From Coriaria nepalensis (taxonomy: Eukaryota > Streptophyta > Magnoliopsida > Cucurbitales > Coriariaceae), in contig CP114491.1 of the NCBI GenBank assembly GCA_027186245.1, positions 6,507,501 to 6,571,500 on the forward strand: a stretch of DNA of 64,000 bases, written 5' to 3'. Positions 46,805 to 59,984 of this stretch are shown piece after piece. The notes below the pieces were generated by a model. The model was not told where the DNA came from. It saw only the letters and a list, made by a program, of their open reading frames with translations, and ran no database searches. The stretch's first letter is position 1. Every line of letters starts with the position of its first letter. The position numbers were made by a program, and so were the translations under genes.

Positions 46805-48801
46805 ATGGAAGCAGTTAACCTAAAGAAATCGAGCTTAAAGAGTAAAAAGGATGAGGTTTTTCATGTTATTCACAAGGTTCCTTCCGGTGATAGTCCATAT
46901 GTTCGAGCCAAACATGCTCAGGTACATACATATATATTTATATAAATGTTCTCCCTACTTTTTCATATGGTATTAATTTCTGACCTTTTGCCAGCATTAA
47001 TGCGACATGTCAGCTATATTAAATAAATAATCTGAGACCAATTAGAGCTATTTTTCACTTTCTCATGAAACATGGTTGCTAAGTAGCCAATAATGTTCTC
47101 TTTTTAATGTCTCGCGTCATTGTACGTACGACCGTGTTCTTCGATCTATTCGGAACATCGTACTACTGTACTAGTAAAGTTTTGTTGGTTTGGCGCACGT
47201 AGATCTGGGATGTTTCATTCTTAGCTAGGGAAGTCGAGAAACGAAAATGAAATTCTAACGTAGTATCTATATATGTTCATGAACAGAAAAATTAGCCTTT
47301 GGCCAAAAAAAAAAAAAAAAAAAAAGGATAATTAGTTACTTTAGCAACTTATAGGGACGAACTTCCTGGCCCATACTATATTCTCTTCATTTTTTATGGA
47401 ATATCTGCATACATTGATCATCTTGAAGTATACATCCTTTGCTGTCTTAATTTTACAGTCGTAGCAACTAATAAACATGAAATAAGAAATTATACCAAAT
47501 AAAATCTAGTATAATTATCTCGCAGACTCCTACAAAAAGATGTGAATATAATGTTCAGTGGCAAAATCAAGAGGCTCGAGGAAGCAGTTTTGAAAAATTT
47601 TGTTAATTCTTTTTTTTTTTTCATTTTTTTAAGGAGTGAGACTTGGGTGATCCTAAATTACGTTTATTCTATTAATACAAATATATCACATCTATATCGC
47701 TTATCTCTTTTAAATGAATATTTGTAATAGTAGTAAGTTGGTCTAGGAGCACTCAAGTTGGATGAAGGAATGAGTTTCTTATCCTCTTTCCCCCCCTCTT
47801 AATTAGCTGATATCGAAGGATCCAGAAGCGGCAATGGTGTTGTTTTGGAAAGCCATAAATACAGGAGACAGGGTAGACAGTGCACTTAAAGACATGGCGG
47901 TTGTGATGAAGCAACTTGATAGAATTGAAGAAGCAATCGAAGCTATCAAGTCGTTTAGAGTACTTTGCTCCAAACAAGCCCAATATTCACTTGATAATGT
48001 GCTCATCGACTTGTATAAGGTAATTCTTTCTAAGTTAGTAGTTGGCTATTAATCTAACGTATTCTTACCAAGTTAGTAATTCTGTTTATTAAATACTACA
48101 TCATGAAGCCTCTATAATGAGAACAGTTCTATTTAAAAATTGCAGAAATGTGGAAGAGTAGAAGAGCAAATTGAATTGCTAAAAAGGAAGCTGAGATTGA
48201 TCTATCAGGGTGCGGTTTTTAACGGAAAACCCACGAAGACTGCGCGGTCTCATGGAAAAAAATTTAAAGTTTCCGTCAAGCAAGAAACTTCGAGATTGTT
48301 GGTACGTACCTATTTTGTTCAATGCCTTAGTTATTTGTTTTTCAATTTTCTATTATCGATAAATAAAGACGACGATGAATTTCACAGGGAAATTTAGGTT
48401 GGGCTTATATGCAAAAATTAAACTTCATGATGGCAGAGGTTGTGTACAAGAAGGCTCAGATGATTGACCCCGATGCCAACAAGGCTTGCAACTTGGGGTT
48501 TTGCCTGATCAAGCAAGCCCGGTACAATGATGCGCGTTCGGTTCTTGAAGATGTACTGCAAAGTAGACTTCCCGGCTCTGATGATCCTAAGTCGAAGAAA
48601 CGAGCCGGGGAATTGTCAATGGAATTAAGTTCAAGGCAGCATCAACCTGAGTTGACGGGTATTTTGAGCCTTGATCTCGATGAAGATTTCATGGAAGGGT
48701 TGGAGATGCTGAAGGATGAATATTGGGGTCCAGTTAGATATAAGAGGCTTCCAATTTTTGAGGAAATCTCAACATTTAGGCTTCAGTTGGAATGTAATTA
48801 G
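46805..48801 (+). CDS. SDI1: SULFUR DEFICIENCY-INDUCED 1-like TPR protein
   Basis: Member of the plant MS5/POLLENLESS3/SDI family. Arabidopsis SDI1 and SDI2 are induced by sulfur starvation and lower aliphatic glucosinolate synthesis by binding MYB28; in plants without glucosinolates the role must differ. Exons: 46805-46921, 47807-48019, 48146-48301 and 48388-48801, all GT-AG and phase 0, giving 299 aa (Arabidopsis SDI1 about 306). The family-typical HVIHKVPSGDSPYVRAKHAQ (residues 20-39) ends exon 1. TPR-like helices follow: FWKAINTGDRVDSALKDMAV, LDRIEEAIEAIKSFR, KCGRVEEQIELLKRKL, then GNLGWAYMQK and DANKACNLGFCLIKQARY. The C-terminus has KRLPIFEEISTFR. The SDI subgroup is more likely than POLLENLESS3 because of the short length. 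Paralogue assignment (SDI1 or SDI2) is uncertain. Confidence 0.93.
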
Positions 48802-50016
48802 TGTTGGTAGTCTTGCATCTCTGTTCTAATACATGTTAGAAATTAGTATTGAAGAAAAACGAATAGGATAAATAAATGGCCTTATTTGGAATAAGGTTTA
48901 CCTTGTAAATAGATGGCCTATGATATTTACGTGCAATTCCGTCGTTGTTCATTGACATAAAATTGTTTGGAAAACGGCTAGCTTGATTGGTGTTAATGCA
49001 AAAATTAAATCAAGGGTGATGATTGGTTTGCTTCCCCAGCAGAATGAGAAGAAAAAAGAGAGAAAATTGAATCGATTCTTTTACTTTTTGTTATGTTATA
49101 TATAAGGAATGATGAATAAAAAATGATTTTGAATAATCAAAAATAGATTTCTAGATAGAAAAAAAAATAGTTAAATTACTTAAAAACTCAATAAAATTTT
49201 AATATTATAAAAAAATGTCTTATATAATTAAATAATGAATTATTTAATTGTATTTAAAAAATATATATTTTAAAATAAAAAGTTCATTCTTTATTTTAAA
49301 TTCTTTAAAAATAAAAATAATTTTTCGATTTTGATATAATCAAATTAAACATGAGAGTTTTATTTATCTTGATTTATTCTTAAAAAAAAATTGAATCAAT
49401 TGCCCCTAATAGTATGTCTATGATTGCCTAGACCTACATCAAGAAACAAATATAGTGTGCCCGGCTTTTGTCCCTAAAAACCTCCTTCCATGCAAAGATT
49501 AGTAATCGGAGAGAAAAGTAGTGTAAAGCCTATTAGGATTTTTTCTATTATGTGTACCTTGCATGCATGTAATTTTGTATTTATACTACCCCGCTAGCGT
49601 AAACCCTCGTGACTGTGCCGGATATTGATAACAAACCGAGGATATCCTTTTAAGGCATGGAATGTGGAGTCAATTTCATTCTAAGGCGAAATTAATTTTT
49701 CTTTTCTGTTGGATATTATAGCTGCGAGTCCCTTGAGGCTGTTATCTATCAATAGTGAGATTTTTACCTCTGAGCCTTTTCTGAGTTTCTTAGCAACTTT
49801 CCCTTATGATCTTATGAGCTGAGGAGGTCTTCAATATTAGTCATTAGATTTAATATTCATTCGTGAGGGGCAGTTACAGATTCCTTCCAAAATTAGTGTA
49901 TAACGATTCAATACGTCAACTTATTGGTTAGGATAAAATTTGCACTTAGTTAGCACCCTGTCACTAGTCAGAGTAGTAACATATGCTTGCAATCCTTTTC
50001 CAGGGAAAACTTATTA
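48802..50016. other. Intergenic DNA downstream of the SDI1-like gene
   Basis: 3' UTR of the gene followed by AT-rich sequence. No coding or RNA feature was recognised. Confidence 0.6.
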
Positions 50017-50021
50017 AATCT

Positions 50022-50683
50022 TGTTTGACTATATTACTTAATATTCAGTTATGTATTACTTATAATAAGATTAAATTAAATCTTTTTAACTTAAAACAAA
50101 AAAAAAAAAAAAAAAAGAACAAAAATCAAGATTACAAGTTTATAGTGGTTCATCCTTAAAATCACAATCAGATTAAAAATGTTACGTCCATTTTGAATTC
50201 CAATAAATTGTTGAATCTCTATATACTATTTTAGATCTGATTATAATTATCAAGTCACAGATTCACATTCTCACATATAGATTTAGATACAATAATCCTA
50301 ACAACTTCATCACATATCAGAATAATACACATACAAGAAGATTCTTACTTCTTAGATTATATAGATCATTACGAAGCAGATACCAAATGATCAAAACATT
50401 CAAACCTTATGAATGAACTAAATCATGTAGTGACAAGCATCACACACATACACACACTAGAATCAATATCGTACACTGAGAGAATATCGACACAAAGTTT
50501 GCAAACCCTAATTTGATGGGTTATTATGAGAATATGAGAATAACTATCAAGGATAGAGGGCTAGGATTGAGAGAAAGGTTTTTAATCCAACGACGTAGAG
50601 TTGACTCATCATAAAGCTAGTTTACTGCTTAATGTTTGGCCCACTCAATAGATTGTATGGGCTTCAACCATTATAACCCAACA
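50022..50683 (-). repeat. 3' LTR of the copia element
   Basis: On the minus strand it runs from TGTTGGGTTATAATGG (50683) to a CA end at 50022. It is about 110 bp longer than its partner because of an internal segment (about 50430-50540) missing there. Confidence 0.85.
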
Positions 50684-50806
50684 ATCTCCACCTTTGAAGC
50701 TCATAAGCTCTATATCAACTTAATACATTTTCAACACATATTCTCTCCTAAAATAGAGCATAGGATCCATCACAGTAATGTCTTCATTGCTCTATAAGAC
50801 TAGTAA

Positions 50807-53800
50807 TTACTCGACATGCAGTAAGTCTAGACAGTGTTGACACTTATTAGTGGCAAACATCTTATTACCCATGTCTAAGGGGTTTTCCGTACTGGGAACT
50901 TTAGAAATCCTCAGAATACCAGAAGCAAGTTGTTCTTTGACAAAGTGGTATTCAACATCCACATGGTTAGTTCTTTCATGATTGACTGGGTTTTTGGATA
51001 GATGAATAGCACTCTGGCTATCTGAGTAAATGATATAGGATTCGTTCATCATTTTTATCTCCCTTAAGAAACCATGAATCCATATAGCTTCTTTAAATAT
51101 TTCTGTTAGTACTACATATTCTGCTTCTGTTGATGATAGTGCAACTAGAGATTGCAGTTGAGTTTTCCAACTTACACAGTTCTATCTTAAAAGAAACTAG
51201 TAAGAAGTAGTTGATTTACGTGAGTCTCTATCTCTTGTAAAGTCAGAGTCTACAAAACCCTTTAAATAAAATTTGTCAATCCATGGTCTAAAATTTAACC
51301 CAACATTTATAGTTAAATTCAAATATTTTAATAACCATTTTAATGTTAACAAGTGATCAAAATAAGGATTAGATAGGAATTTGTTGAAAAGAGATGTAGC
51401 AAAAGTCAAGTCAGGTTTTGTGCTAATCATAGTGTACATAATTGACCTTATAGCATTAGCATATGGGATTGAATCCATTTTTAGTTTATCTTGTTCAGTC
51501 TTAGGGGATTGTTCTCTACTAAGAGTGAAATGACCAGCCAAAGGAAGAGATACATGCTTACAATCAATTAGTCAAAATCTATCTATAACTTTCTTTAGAT
51601 AACTAGTCTGATACAACCTAAGTATATTCTTAGTTCTACCCCTTACTATTTCCATATCTAAGATTTTCTTAGCATGCCCTAAATCTTTCATATTAAATTC
51701 AGAATTCAACTTTATTTTTACTTAGATTTACTAATAATAATCATGTCATCTACATAGAGCAATAAAAATATAGAATCATTCTCAAGATACGAATAATACA
51801 TACATGCATCAACTTTGCTTCTAGAAAAACCAAAAACCATCATGCTTGAATCAAATTTTTTATACCATTGCCTCGAAAATTATTTTAATCCATACAATGA
51901 TTTTTTCAGTAAGCAAACAAAGTTAGATTTATCTTTGTTTATAAATCCAAGTGGTTGTGACATATAAGTTTTCTTATCTAAGGATCCATGCAAGAAGGCT
52001 ATTTTCACATCTAATTATTCTAATTCAAGATCATAATATGCAACAATAGCTAACATTATTATTATAGTCTTAAATTTAACAATAGGAGAGAAAACTTCAT
52101 TATAATCTATCCATTCTTTTTGGGTGAAAAACTTAGCAACTAACCTAGGCTTGTATCTATGAGGATCAAGGGAAGTTATTCATTCTTTCAATTTATATAA
52201 CCACTTACAATTGATAATTCTTCTTTTGACTGGTCTTCATACCACTTCTCAAGTTTGATTTATGGCTAAGGAATGTATTTCCTCCTCCATTTCCATAATC
52301 CATTTGTCTTTGTCATGAGACTTTATTGCATCATTGTAATCCATAGGTTCTGTTCTAGCAACATCAAAACCTGCCACTAATGCAACATATATTAAATCTG
52401 CATAAGAGTATTTGTGATTAGGTCTTACCTCTCTTCTTATCCTATCTCGAAGTAATTGGTAATCATTAAGATTAAGATCATTACCATTATTTAAGATCTT
52501 AGTAGTACCTGGTTCAATATCATCTCCATTAATAGTGTTTTACACATCATCATTTGGAGAGTGATTATGAGGGGGATCACTATTTAACTGCTATTCATTT
52601 GAACTGGCAGTGATTGGATTCTCCACCTCACTGGAAGTTTCCTTAAAGGTTTCTGATGAAACATTAGAGGGTTCAATAATATCAATACGTGGAAATATTG
52701 ATTCATTAAAAATTGCATTTCTACTTATTATGACTTTAACTCCTGGTGTATCTCTATCTCAGAATCTATATCCTTTTATCCATTCCTGATAATGTAAGAA
52801 TGCACACTTATTTGACCTAGGATCCATTTTTCTTTCTATTTTGTGTGAATATACTGCACATCTGAATATTCTAAGATGTTTTAAGTTAGGTAGTTTACCA
52901 AACTAGATTTCCTCAGGACATTTTAAATTTATGGCAATAGATAGATTTCTATTTATTATGCTGCAGTTTTATCTATCTCACCCTCGAAGGATTTATTAGT
53001 TCTAAAGTGATGAGCATGCATCTAACTCTATCTAATAGAGTCCTATTCATGCGTTCAACCATACTATTTTTTTGTGGGGTACATGCAATGGTTCTAGATC
53101 TTAAAATGCCATACATTGAACAATAGTTATCGAAAACAAAATTGCAAAATTCTAATCCATTATCTGTCCTTAAAGCCTTTATCTTTTCATTAGTTTGATT
53201 TTCTACAAGTGTTTTCCAAGCTACAAACTTATTGAATGTTTCATCTATTGACTTAAGTAGGAATACCCATGTTTTTCTACTGTAATCATCAATTATAGAT
53301 AACAAGTATTTATTTCCACCATGAGATGGCACCTTTTCAGGTCTCCATAAGTTAGCATGAATATATTCCAAACAATCTCTTGCAAGATGAATTCCTTTAC
53401 CAAACTAAGCTTATGTTGCTTTCCTAAGATATAGTTTTCATAGAAATCAAGTGTAGAAATTTTATCCCTACCAAAGAGACAATTTCTAGGTAAAATTTCT
53501 AAACCCTTTTGACTAACATGTCCAAGTCTCAAGTGCCAAAATATTATTTTATCAGATTTAGAAACAAGTGCATTATTAGTCAAAGCAGAAAATTAGTAAC
53601 CAAACAACATTCTTACTTCCTGTCATAATAGTTTTAGTTCCTTTGTTAACTGTTAGAGTTCCTTTTTCTGCTTTATAGGTGCATCCTAACTCATCTAGAG
53701 TTCATAAAGAGATTAAATTTCTTTTCAGATAAGGTATATACCTAACTCTAATTAATATAATAATTTCACCATTATTTAACTTAAAGATAATGTTGCCTAT

Positions 53801-54756
53801 CCCTATATATTGTTGGTTATTTCCCATTTATATTGTTCCTCCATTTAGTTTCTTAAAATTTATGAACCATTCTCTATTTGGACTCATATGAAACGAAAAT
53901 CCTGAGTCTAGTATCCATTCATTTCTGGTTATACACTTTGACACATTCAAGACTTCAGAACAATAAGATGATTCTTGAACTATATTTCCCTCTGTACTAC
54001 CCTAATTTAGTTTCTTCAGAGCATATCAATTCTTTTTCACATGACCTATTTTACTACAATGATAGCATTTCTTAGGTTCCTCCTCTACTTTCCTTTTATC
54101 GTGAGCTTTCCTTTTTGGTTTCTTATTACTAAAAGGGTTATATGATTCTTTCTTTTCAGGGTTAGTTTTTACAAACAGGCTTGAACTAGTTCTCTTACTC
54201 ATATTTAATTCTAGTTCTCTTGATCTAAGTCCTGAGACTATTAAATCCATTATAGGAGTGATTCCAGTATATTTTAAAGAATCCTTAACTATTCTATAAT
54301 CCTCACATAGGGATTGCATAAGTATTATGGCTTGACTAGGTTCATCTATAGCCTAGTCTGTACCTTTTAGTGCTAACACCATTTTTAGAAACTCGTCTAG
54401 AGGGATCCATTTTCCAAAAAAAAAAAAAAAATCCACCTGTTATATATGCAAGATTAGTAGCAGATTTAATAGCAAAAATAGTTTTGAGTTTACCCCACAA
54501 GGCTGATGCAGTTTCTATATCATAAACCTTTCTCAAGACACTGTCAGATAGATTTAGCACCATCAGATTGTATGAATCCTCATCTATCTGAACCTTTCTG
54601 ACAAGATCAGCCACATGCCATTTTATTTCATCATTTTCTAGTGCCAATAGTACTTTATTCTGAGATATAGAGCCCACATTTTCTTATTCCATGTCCTAAA
54701 GTCAATTTTCCATCATATTGAGGGATCTCCATTTGAACTGTATTCATAACACTCAT
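50807..54756 (-). pseudogene. Copia gag-pol polyprotein, broken
   Basis: Start at 54756 (MSVMNTVQMEIPQYDGKL). Gag helices follow (54342-54677, KVLLALENDEIKWHVADLV), then the zinc knuckle CYHCSKIGHVKKN (54026-54319), GAG-pre-integrase FWHLRLGHVSQKGLEIL (53293-53583), integrase with DDYSRKTWVFLL, TDNGLEF and NSMVERMNRTLL (52973-53371), reverse-transcriptase end IMYTMISTKPDLTFA (51197-51541) and RNase H SDSQSAIHLSKNP with VDVEYHFV (50807-51052). The order gag, integrase, RT, RNase H is the copia order. Many stops and frameshifts, plus a 17-base or longer A run near 54417, mean no functional product. Confidence 0.9.
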
Positions 54757-55021
54757 TGTGTTTCGATTTTATTAAGACAGTCACTCACAATTAGGGTTTG
54801 CCCACTCAATTCACAGATTTATGCAAATTCAGAGAATTAAAGATACCCTCATTTTATTGTTCTTCTAATCAAAACAAATATAGAACAAAAACTTTAACTA
54901 TATGATTATTTTAGAGACCTTTCTGTGATGTGCAATCAGACCAAGAATTTAGGAAATTTAACAAGTAATATGATACAGAATTACAAGGTACATATAACAT
55001 AAAGAACATGCTCTGATACCA

Positions 55022-55570
55022 CTTTTAGACTATATTACCTAACATTCAGTTCTGTATGATTTATAACAAGATCAAATTAAATCGTTCCAACTTAAATAGA
55101 TAAAGAAGAGTCAAGAATACAGATTTATAGTAGTTCACTCTTAATATCACAATCAGATCAAGAAGGCTATGTACACTCTTAGCTCCAACAACAGTTGAAT
55201 CTCGATACACTATTTCAGATCTGATTACAACTCTCAAGTCACAGATTCGTACTCTTATATACAATATATAGATCTAGATACAATAATCCTAATAACTTCA
55301 CCACATATTAGAATAATACATATATAAGAATATTCCTACTTCTTATATTATACCGATCATTATAAAGCAGATACCAAAGGATCAAAACATTCAAACTTTA
55401 TGAATGAACTCGATGATACAGTGACAAGTATCAAGGATAGAGGGCTAGGAGTGAGAGAAAGCTTTTAATCTAATGGTTCAAAGTTATCTATCTTATCATA
55501 AAACCAGTTTACTATTTAACGTTGAGCCGGCTTAATAGACTGTATAGGCTTCATCCATTTTAACCTAAAA
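55022..55570 (-). repeat. 5' LTR of the copia element
   Basis: It lies directly before the primer-binding site in minus-strand reading. It aligns with 50022-50683 except for a deletion of about 100 bp; the break lies at tatcaaggat, which adjoins both ends of the missing piece, suggesting loss between short repeats. Confidence 0.85.
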
Positions 55571-55575
55571 AATCT

Positions 55576-57230
55576 AATATCGTTTATGTAGCTAACGTTT
55601 CATCTTCCTTTGCTGCCATTATTTCTTGAACTTTTCGAAAATGATGCTACGTGCATCCACATGATTTGCAGTCTTTTCTCATACCTAAACCACGTACATA
55701 TAACCATCATTCCTTTTTCAAGAAAATTTTCTCCATTATTTTTTCCTAGAATTATCCATTTTCTTCTTCGTCAAGAATTCTCTTAAGCTCTTCACTAGGT
55801 TCTACTGCACTTTTTCTTCTTCCCTCCAGGTAAACTCTCCTCCCTTTTTACATTTTTGAGTTGATTGGAACAAAGTTCTTGGGTAGGTATTTTGTGCGAT
55901 TTTAGACGGGGATTGAAGGCAAATTCTTGTCGATTTTCAGGCCAATGTTTTCACTCCATTCGCTTGCCCTAAACCCACTTTCTATTTCGTGGTCTGTTAA
56001 GAATGAGACCACATATTATCCTCTTATTTGGTTTTTATTTATAACCAGGCTGGCCCAAAAGATTTTGAAATTATATTCCTTTTTTTTTTTTTAACTTTAG
56101 GAATTCAGGCTTATATATTTTATTAATATCTATGAAAATAAAAAAATTAATCAACAAATATAATATAATAAAATGATAGAAATTAAAATATCATCAAGAA
56201 AAACACAAAAAAAATAATTAACAATAGAACGCAAAAATTTAGGACCATGAAAAATTCTCCCAATAAAATGTAGAGCCGTTTTCCAATAAAATGTAGGAGT
56301 CACTCAATAAAATATAGATATAAAATAATATGGTAATAAAGATTTAAGTCAATAAAAAATATAAAATAAGTCATATATACATATATATCTATATATAAGA
56401 TAGAAAACTAAACGTTAAAGCAACGTTAAAAAAAAAGGGATGAAACAGAAAACAAAAATGGTAAAAATCAATGCATTTAAGTCATAAATCTCGTAAAAAA
56501 CAATCCTACCCATCTCTATCTAATCACATTCCAAAAAAATAAAAATAATGTAAATAACAAAAGTATTACAATTAAATAAAAATGTCAATAAAAGTTATGG
56601 GCTAGAAATTAGGACGTTGTAAGGTAAATGCTAAAGCACAAATATCTATAATTACTATCCAATTTCAACACTCTCACATACGACACTTTATTAAATTGTT
56701 TTTTAATTTTATTTATACATTTAAAAAGAAAGAGGCCAATGGGATAATGAGAATTATGAACAAAAAATTATTTAACAAAAATATTATAAAAAAGTTTATT
56801 TATAAATTAATTTTCTTATTTTATTTATAAAAAAAAATCTAAAAACCTAATTAATTTTGTTTTTTCTAAACATGTCGTTTCAAAATCCATATTTCATATT
56901 TGCGACCTTACTCGAATTGATCATACTTTCATTCTTGTTTTATCGGTAAACTTCTGAATCTTACTAGTTTGAATGCAATTTGAATCGGTAAGTTTAAGCT
57001 TTTTGTTGTTGATATATCTTTGAATAGTTGATTGATCATTATAATCGAAATAAAAATATATATTCTTCTTTCTATTATATTTTTGCATGATTCTTATTCT
57101 GCAACATGCACAAAATAATCTATATCCAGTACTTCATAGCATGATTTGCCATCGGGTTATCGAGACTGTGATGCCCCATTCATCTTTTTGCATGAGAAAT
57201 TAGTCTGTAAGTCATTAAACTAATAGTAAT
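55576..57230. other. AT-rich intergenic DNA
   Basis: No gene is recognisable. A pyrimidine-rich leader-like stretch (55690-55860, gtaaactctcctccctttt) resembles a plant 5' UTR followed by an intron, but no coding exon follows. The remainder is A/T-rich simple sequence. Confidence 0.5.
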
Positions 57231-57234
57231 AATA

Positions 57235-57440
57235 AATCTTTAAGTCTTTAAGTCGAGATGTACTCGATGCCTTCAATAAGTGGAGTGGTCGACCTACTCG
57301 ACACCTTCAATAAGTGAAGAGCTCGACAAGCTCGATGCCTCGACATACTTAGCGCCTTCAAATACGCCTCTAGTATATGAAGTAGTCGATGGGTCGAGAG
57401 GTCGACGCCTGCTATAACATCAACAAAGTCTTTCGACACC
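57235..57440 (-). repeat. TCGA-rich repeat block B (inverted relative to block C)
   Basis: Repeated phrases ctcgatgccttcaataagtg and gtcgacctactcgacacc are the reverse complement of the attgaaggcatcgacc phrase in the 59.5-61.5 kb blocks. A short minus frame (57248-57439) is only repeat translation. Confidence 0.7.
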
Positions 57441-59490
57441 TTAAGTTACACTATGTGTTTTAAGTAGAATTAGAAGTTAAAGGAGACATATGAAGTGTAG
57501 TTTAGTAATTTTAGTTATTTAAATTGTATTGTACATTGCTAATGATCACGTTGTCCATCTTTGCATGTTTTGGTATTTAGGACCATCGGAGTATCATCCT
57601 ACCACTCCATCAGGGGTTTGAACTTGCCACGACCTAATTTATCGGATACGTGACCTGCGTGAGAACTATGCAACCGAAGATATCACGAAACCATATCCGA
57701 AGAATCTACAGTTACATGATACTCACTAGCCTCTTACTTGCTTTATTTTCAATATTAGAACTCATGGAACATATCTACTTTCAAATATTCTTTTTCATAT
57801 ATCGAATACTGAGTATTTACAATCCTTATACTCAGCGTGTTTAGGACTGCCTCTATGTACAAAATATGTTCTAAACAGCAGCGAAAACAGACTTCTACCT
57901 TAATAAAATATCTTACATCTATTGCATTTTTACATCATATATCCAACTACACAGTGGAGTGGCTAACTTAACACCAAAATGCAGTCCCAACATATAGTGG
58001 CAACTGGCTAAGATTTCCTGAAAGGCTACAAGAAAATGTGGGGTGAGTATAAAACTCAGTGAGAGGTAACTACAACCTGTTTTGAGCTTAAAACCGGTAA
58101 GGACTGATTCATCAAACCTGTCTTAAAATTGTATCTCAATCTTGTCTTTATGTAGAACAACATGGAAAATCATTCACATGCATAAAATATAAAACATAGT
58201 ATTCAAATTGTATAAGACTGTATTTAAAACCGCCTACTATAAAAAGTAGTATAAAGCTGTAATTCAAATATGTCGTTACATAAAATAACATTAAAAACCA
58301 TGTTGTTTATTCTAAACAACATTAAGACATCATTAAATCAAAATGTATTTCTAACTCTTTTCAAAGGGTTCCATGCACTTGCATAAAATATGATATATTC
58401 GCATATTTTCATTAAAATCATTGTACATATGATTTTCAATTTAGTTCTTAAACATATACTTTGAACATACTTATATACTGGTTTCAGAAAATAGAAAATT
58501 GCATTAAAAAAAAGCAGTAAATCTATATCATTTTCATTAATCAGTATATATATATTTATCATTCATAAAACCATAAGTGTATGAGTCAAGAGGTATTTCC
58601 CGTAGCACCTTGCTCCCCCTTCTAGGACACAAGGGGTGACCCTCTGACACTTTGCTCCCATTAACACTTTCACAAGAAGTTTTCATATAAGGGGCTAAAA
58701 GGTCGTGCGTTACCACTTTCTCCATCACCTGTGGGACAATACCTAAATGAGCAATTCTCCCTTTAACACCTTGCCATGCATGTAATTATAATCCATAAAA
58801 TGAACTACTATATGCACATAGTTCAACAAAATCAATGCTGGAATGGGGTACCATCACAAACTTTATGCACTCTAAATCCATATAAAGCATGTTGTGCCAT
58901 ACATAAAGCATATATCTATGAACTGCTTAACTCAGTCCAAACATTTTCATCAAGCAAACTTCATGCACTTAAAATCCAATTAAAACAAGTTATGCCATAC
59001 ATAAGGCATATACTCATGAAATCCTTATCTCAATGCAAGCCTTTTCATAAATGAAGCAACAATCAGTTCAATTCAGTTTAGAAAATAAAACAGTATCATT
59101 TATGAAATTTCATTTCATTTCATTACAACCCTTTCAGAAAAACAACATACATAGCAAAAGCCATGAAAACCGTGAAATCACATAAACATCTTTTAGCATG
59201 CTCAAAACTATTAAAAACTCACAAACTGTAATTACCACTCACCTTTTTGCCTCTACTAGCTTCTACTTAGTTCAAACTCCAGGCGGAGTGGAAAGATGCT
59301 CCTCTATGGTTCTAGACATCAAGACATACAAAAATGGACACACAAACAATAATGATGTCCAAGGAAATTCAATTCACTAAAATTACTAAACCACACTCAT
59401 ATCTCTATTTCGAGCCCTAATCTTAACATTAGGTAACTTAATTTAGGATTTTTTTTACTGTTATAGCAGACTTTATCCCATAGAAACATA
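57441..59490. other. Repeat-rich non-coding DNA with a 98-bp tandem dimer
   Basis: No gene is recognisable. The phrase gtggggtgagtataaaactcagtgag (58040-58065) is of a kind common in plant non-coding retroelement DNA. Two 94-bp units, 58857-58950 and 58955-59048, each run from caaactt(t/c)atgcact to ttttcat and form a tandem dimer with period 98. Confidence 0.5.
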
Positions 59491-59984
59491 CACCCATTGA
59501 CCCTGTCGACCCTATGTAGTATTTTGCATATTTAAGGCATCAAGTGTAATCGAGGCATTAAGTCGTCGACCATCAACCCTTCAATCTATCAACCATTTGA
59601 CCCTTTATACCTATTCTTATATGTCTAAGGCATCGAGTGTAATCGAGGCATCGACTATCGACCCTTCGACCTTGTAGATTTATTCATTTGTTTTTAAGCC
59701 ATCGAGGGCATCGAGGCATTGAGCCGTTAACTAGATGCAACATGTCAAAAAGCACTTTCAGATTGAGTACTCTTCTTAGATGAACTGCTTTTTCTTCCCA
59801 AACCGAGGTTTCCTATAATGTCTCTCAGTCCGAGTCCCCGATCTAGACCGAGGTTGTTTCCCCTTTCCCAGACTGAGGTCTTTTCTTCTAGATCGTGCTA
59901 TTCTCTTCTTTGTCAGACTAAGACCTAGTATAAGGTCCCTCGGTTTAGCTTCTTGGTCGAGACCGAGTTCTTAGTCTAGGAAGA
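59491..59984. repeat. TCGA-rich repeat block C, left part
   Basis: Irregular repeats of gaggcatcgag, gtcgaccatc and cgacccttcgacc phrases (59491-59740), then ctagaccgag-type phrases (59790-59984) like those in block A at 33.3-33.5 kb. No protein or RNA family fits. Confidence 0.7.

Larger units (their letters stand above)
50017..55575 (-). mobile_element. Complete but decayed Ty1/copia retrotransposon with target duplication
   Basis: Two LTRs (50022-50683 and 55022-55570) flank a copia body, and a 5-bp duplication aatct occurs at both borders (50017-50021 and 55571-55575). On the minus strand the primer-binding site reads tggtatcagagc (55010-55021), complementary to initiator tRNA-Met, and a polypurine tract aaaggtggagat precedes the 3' LTR (about 50684-50695). 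Element length without duplications is 5549 bp. LTR divergence by eye is substantial (roughly a fifth of positions), so the insertion is old. Confidence 0.9.
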
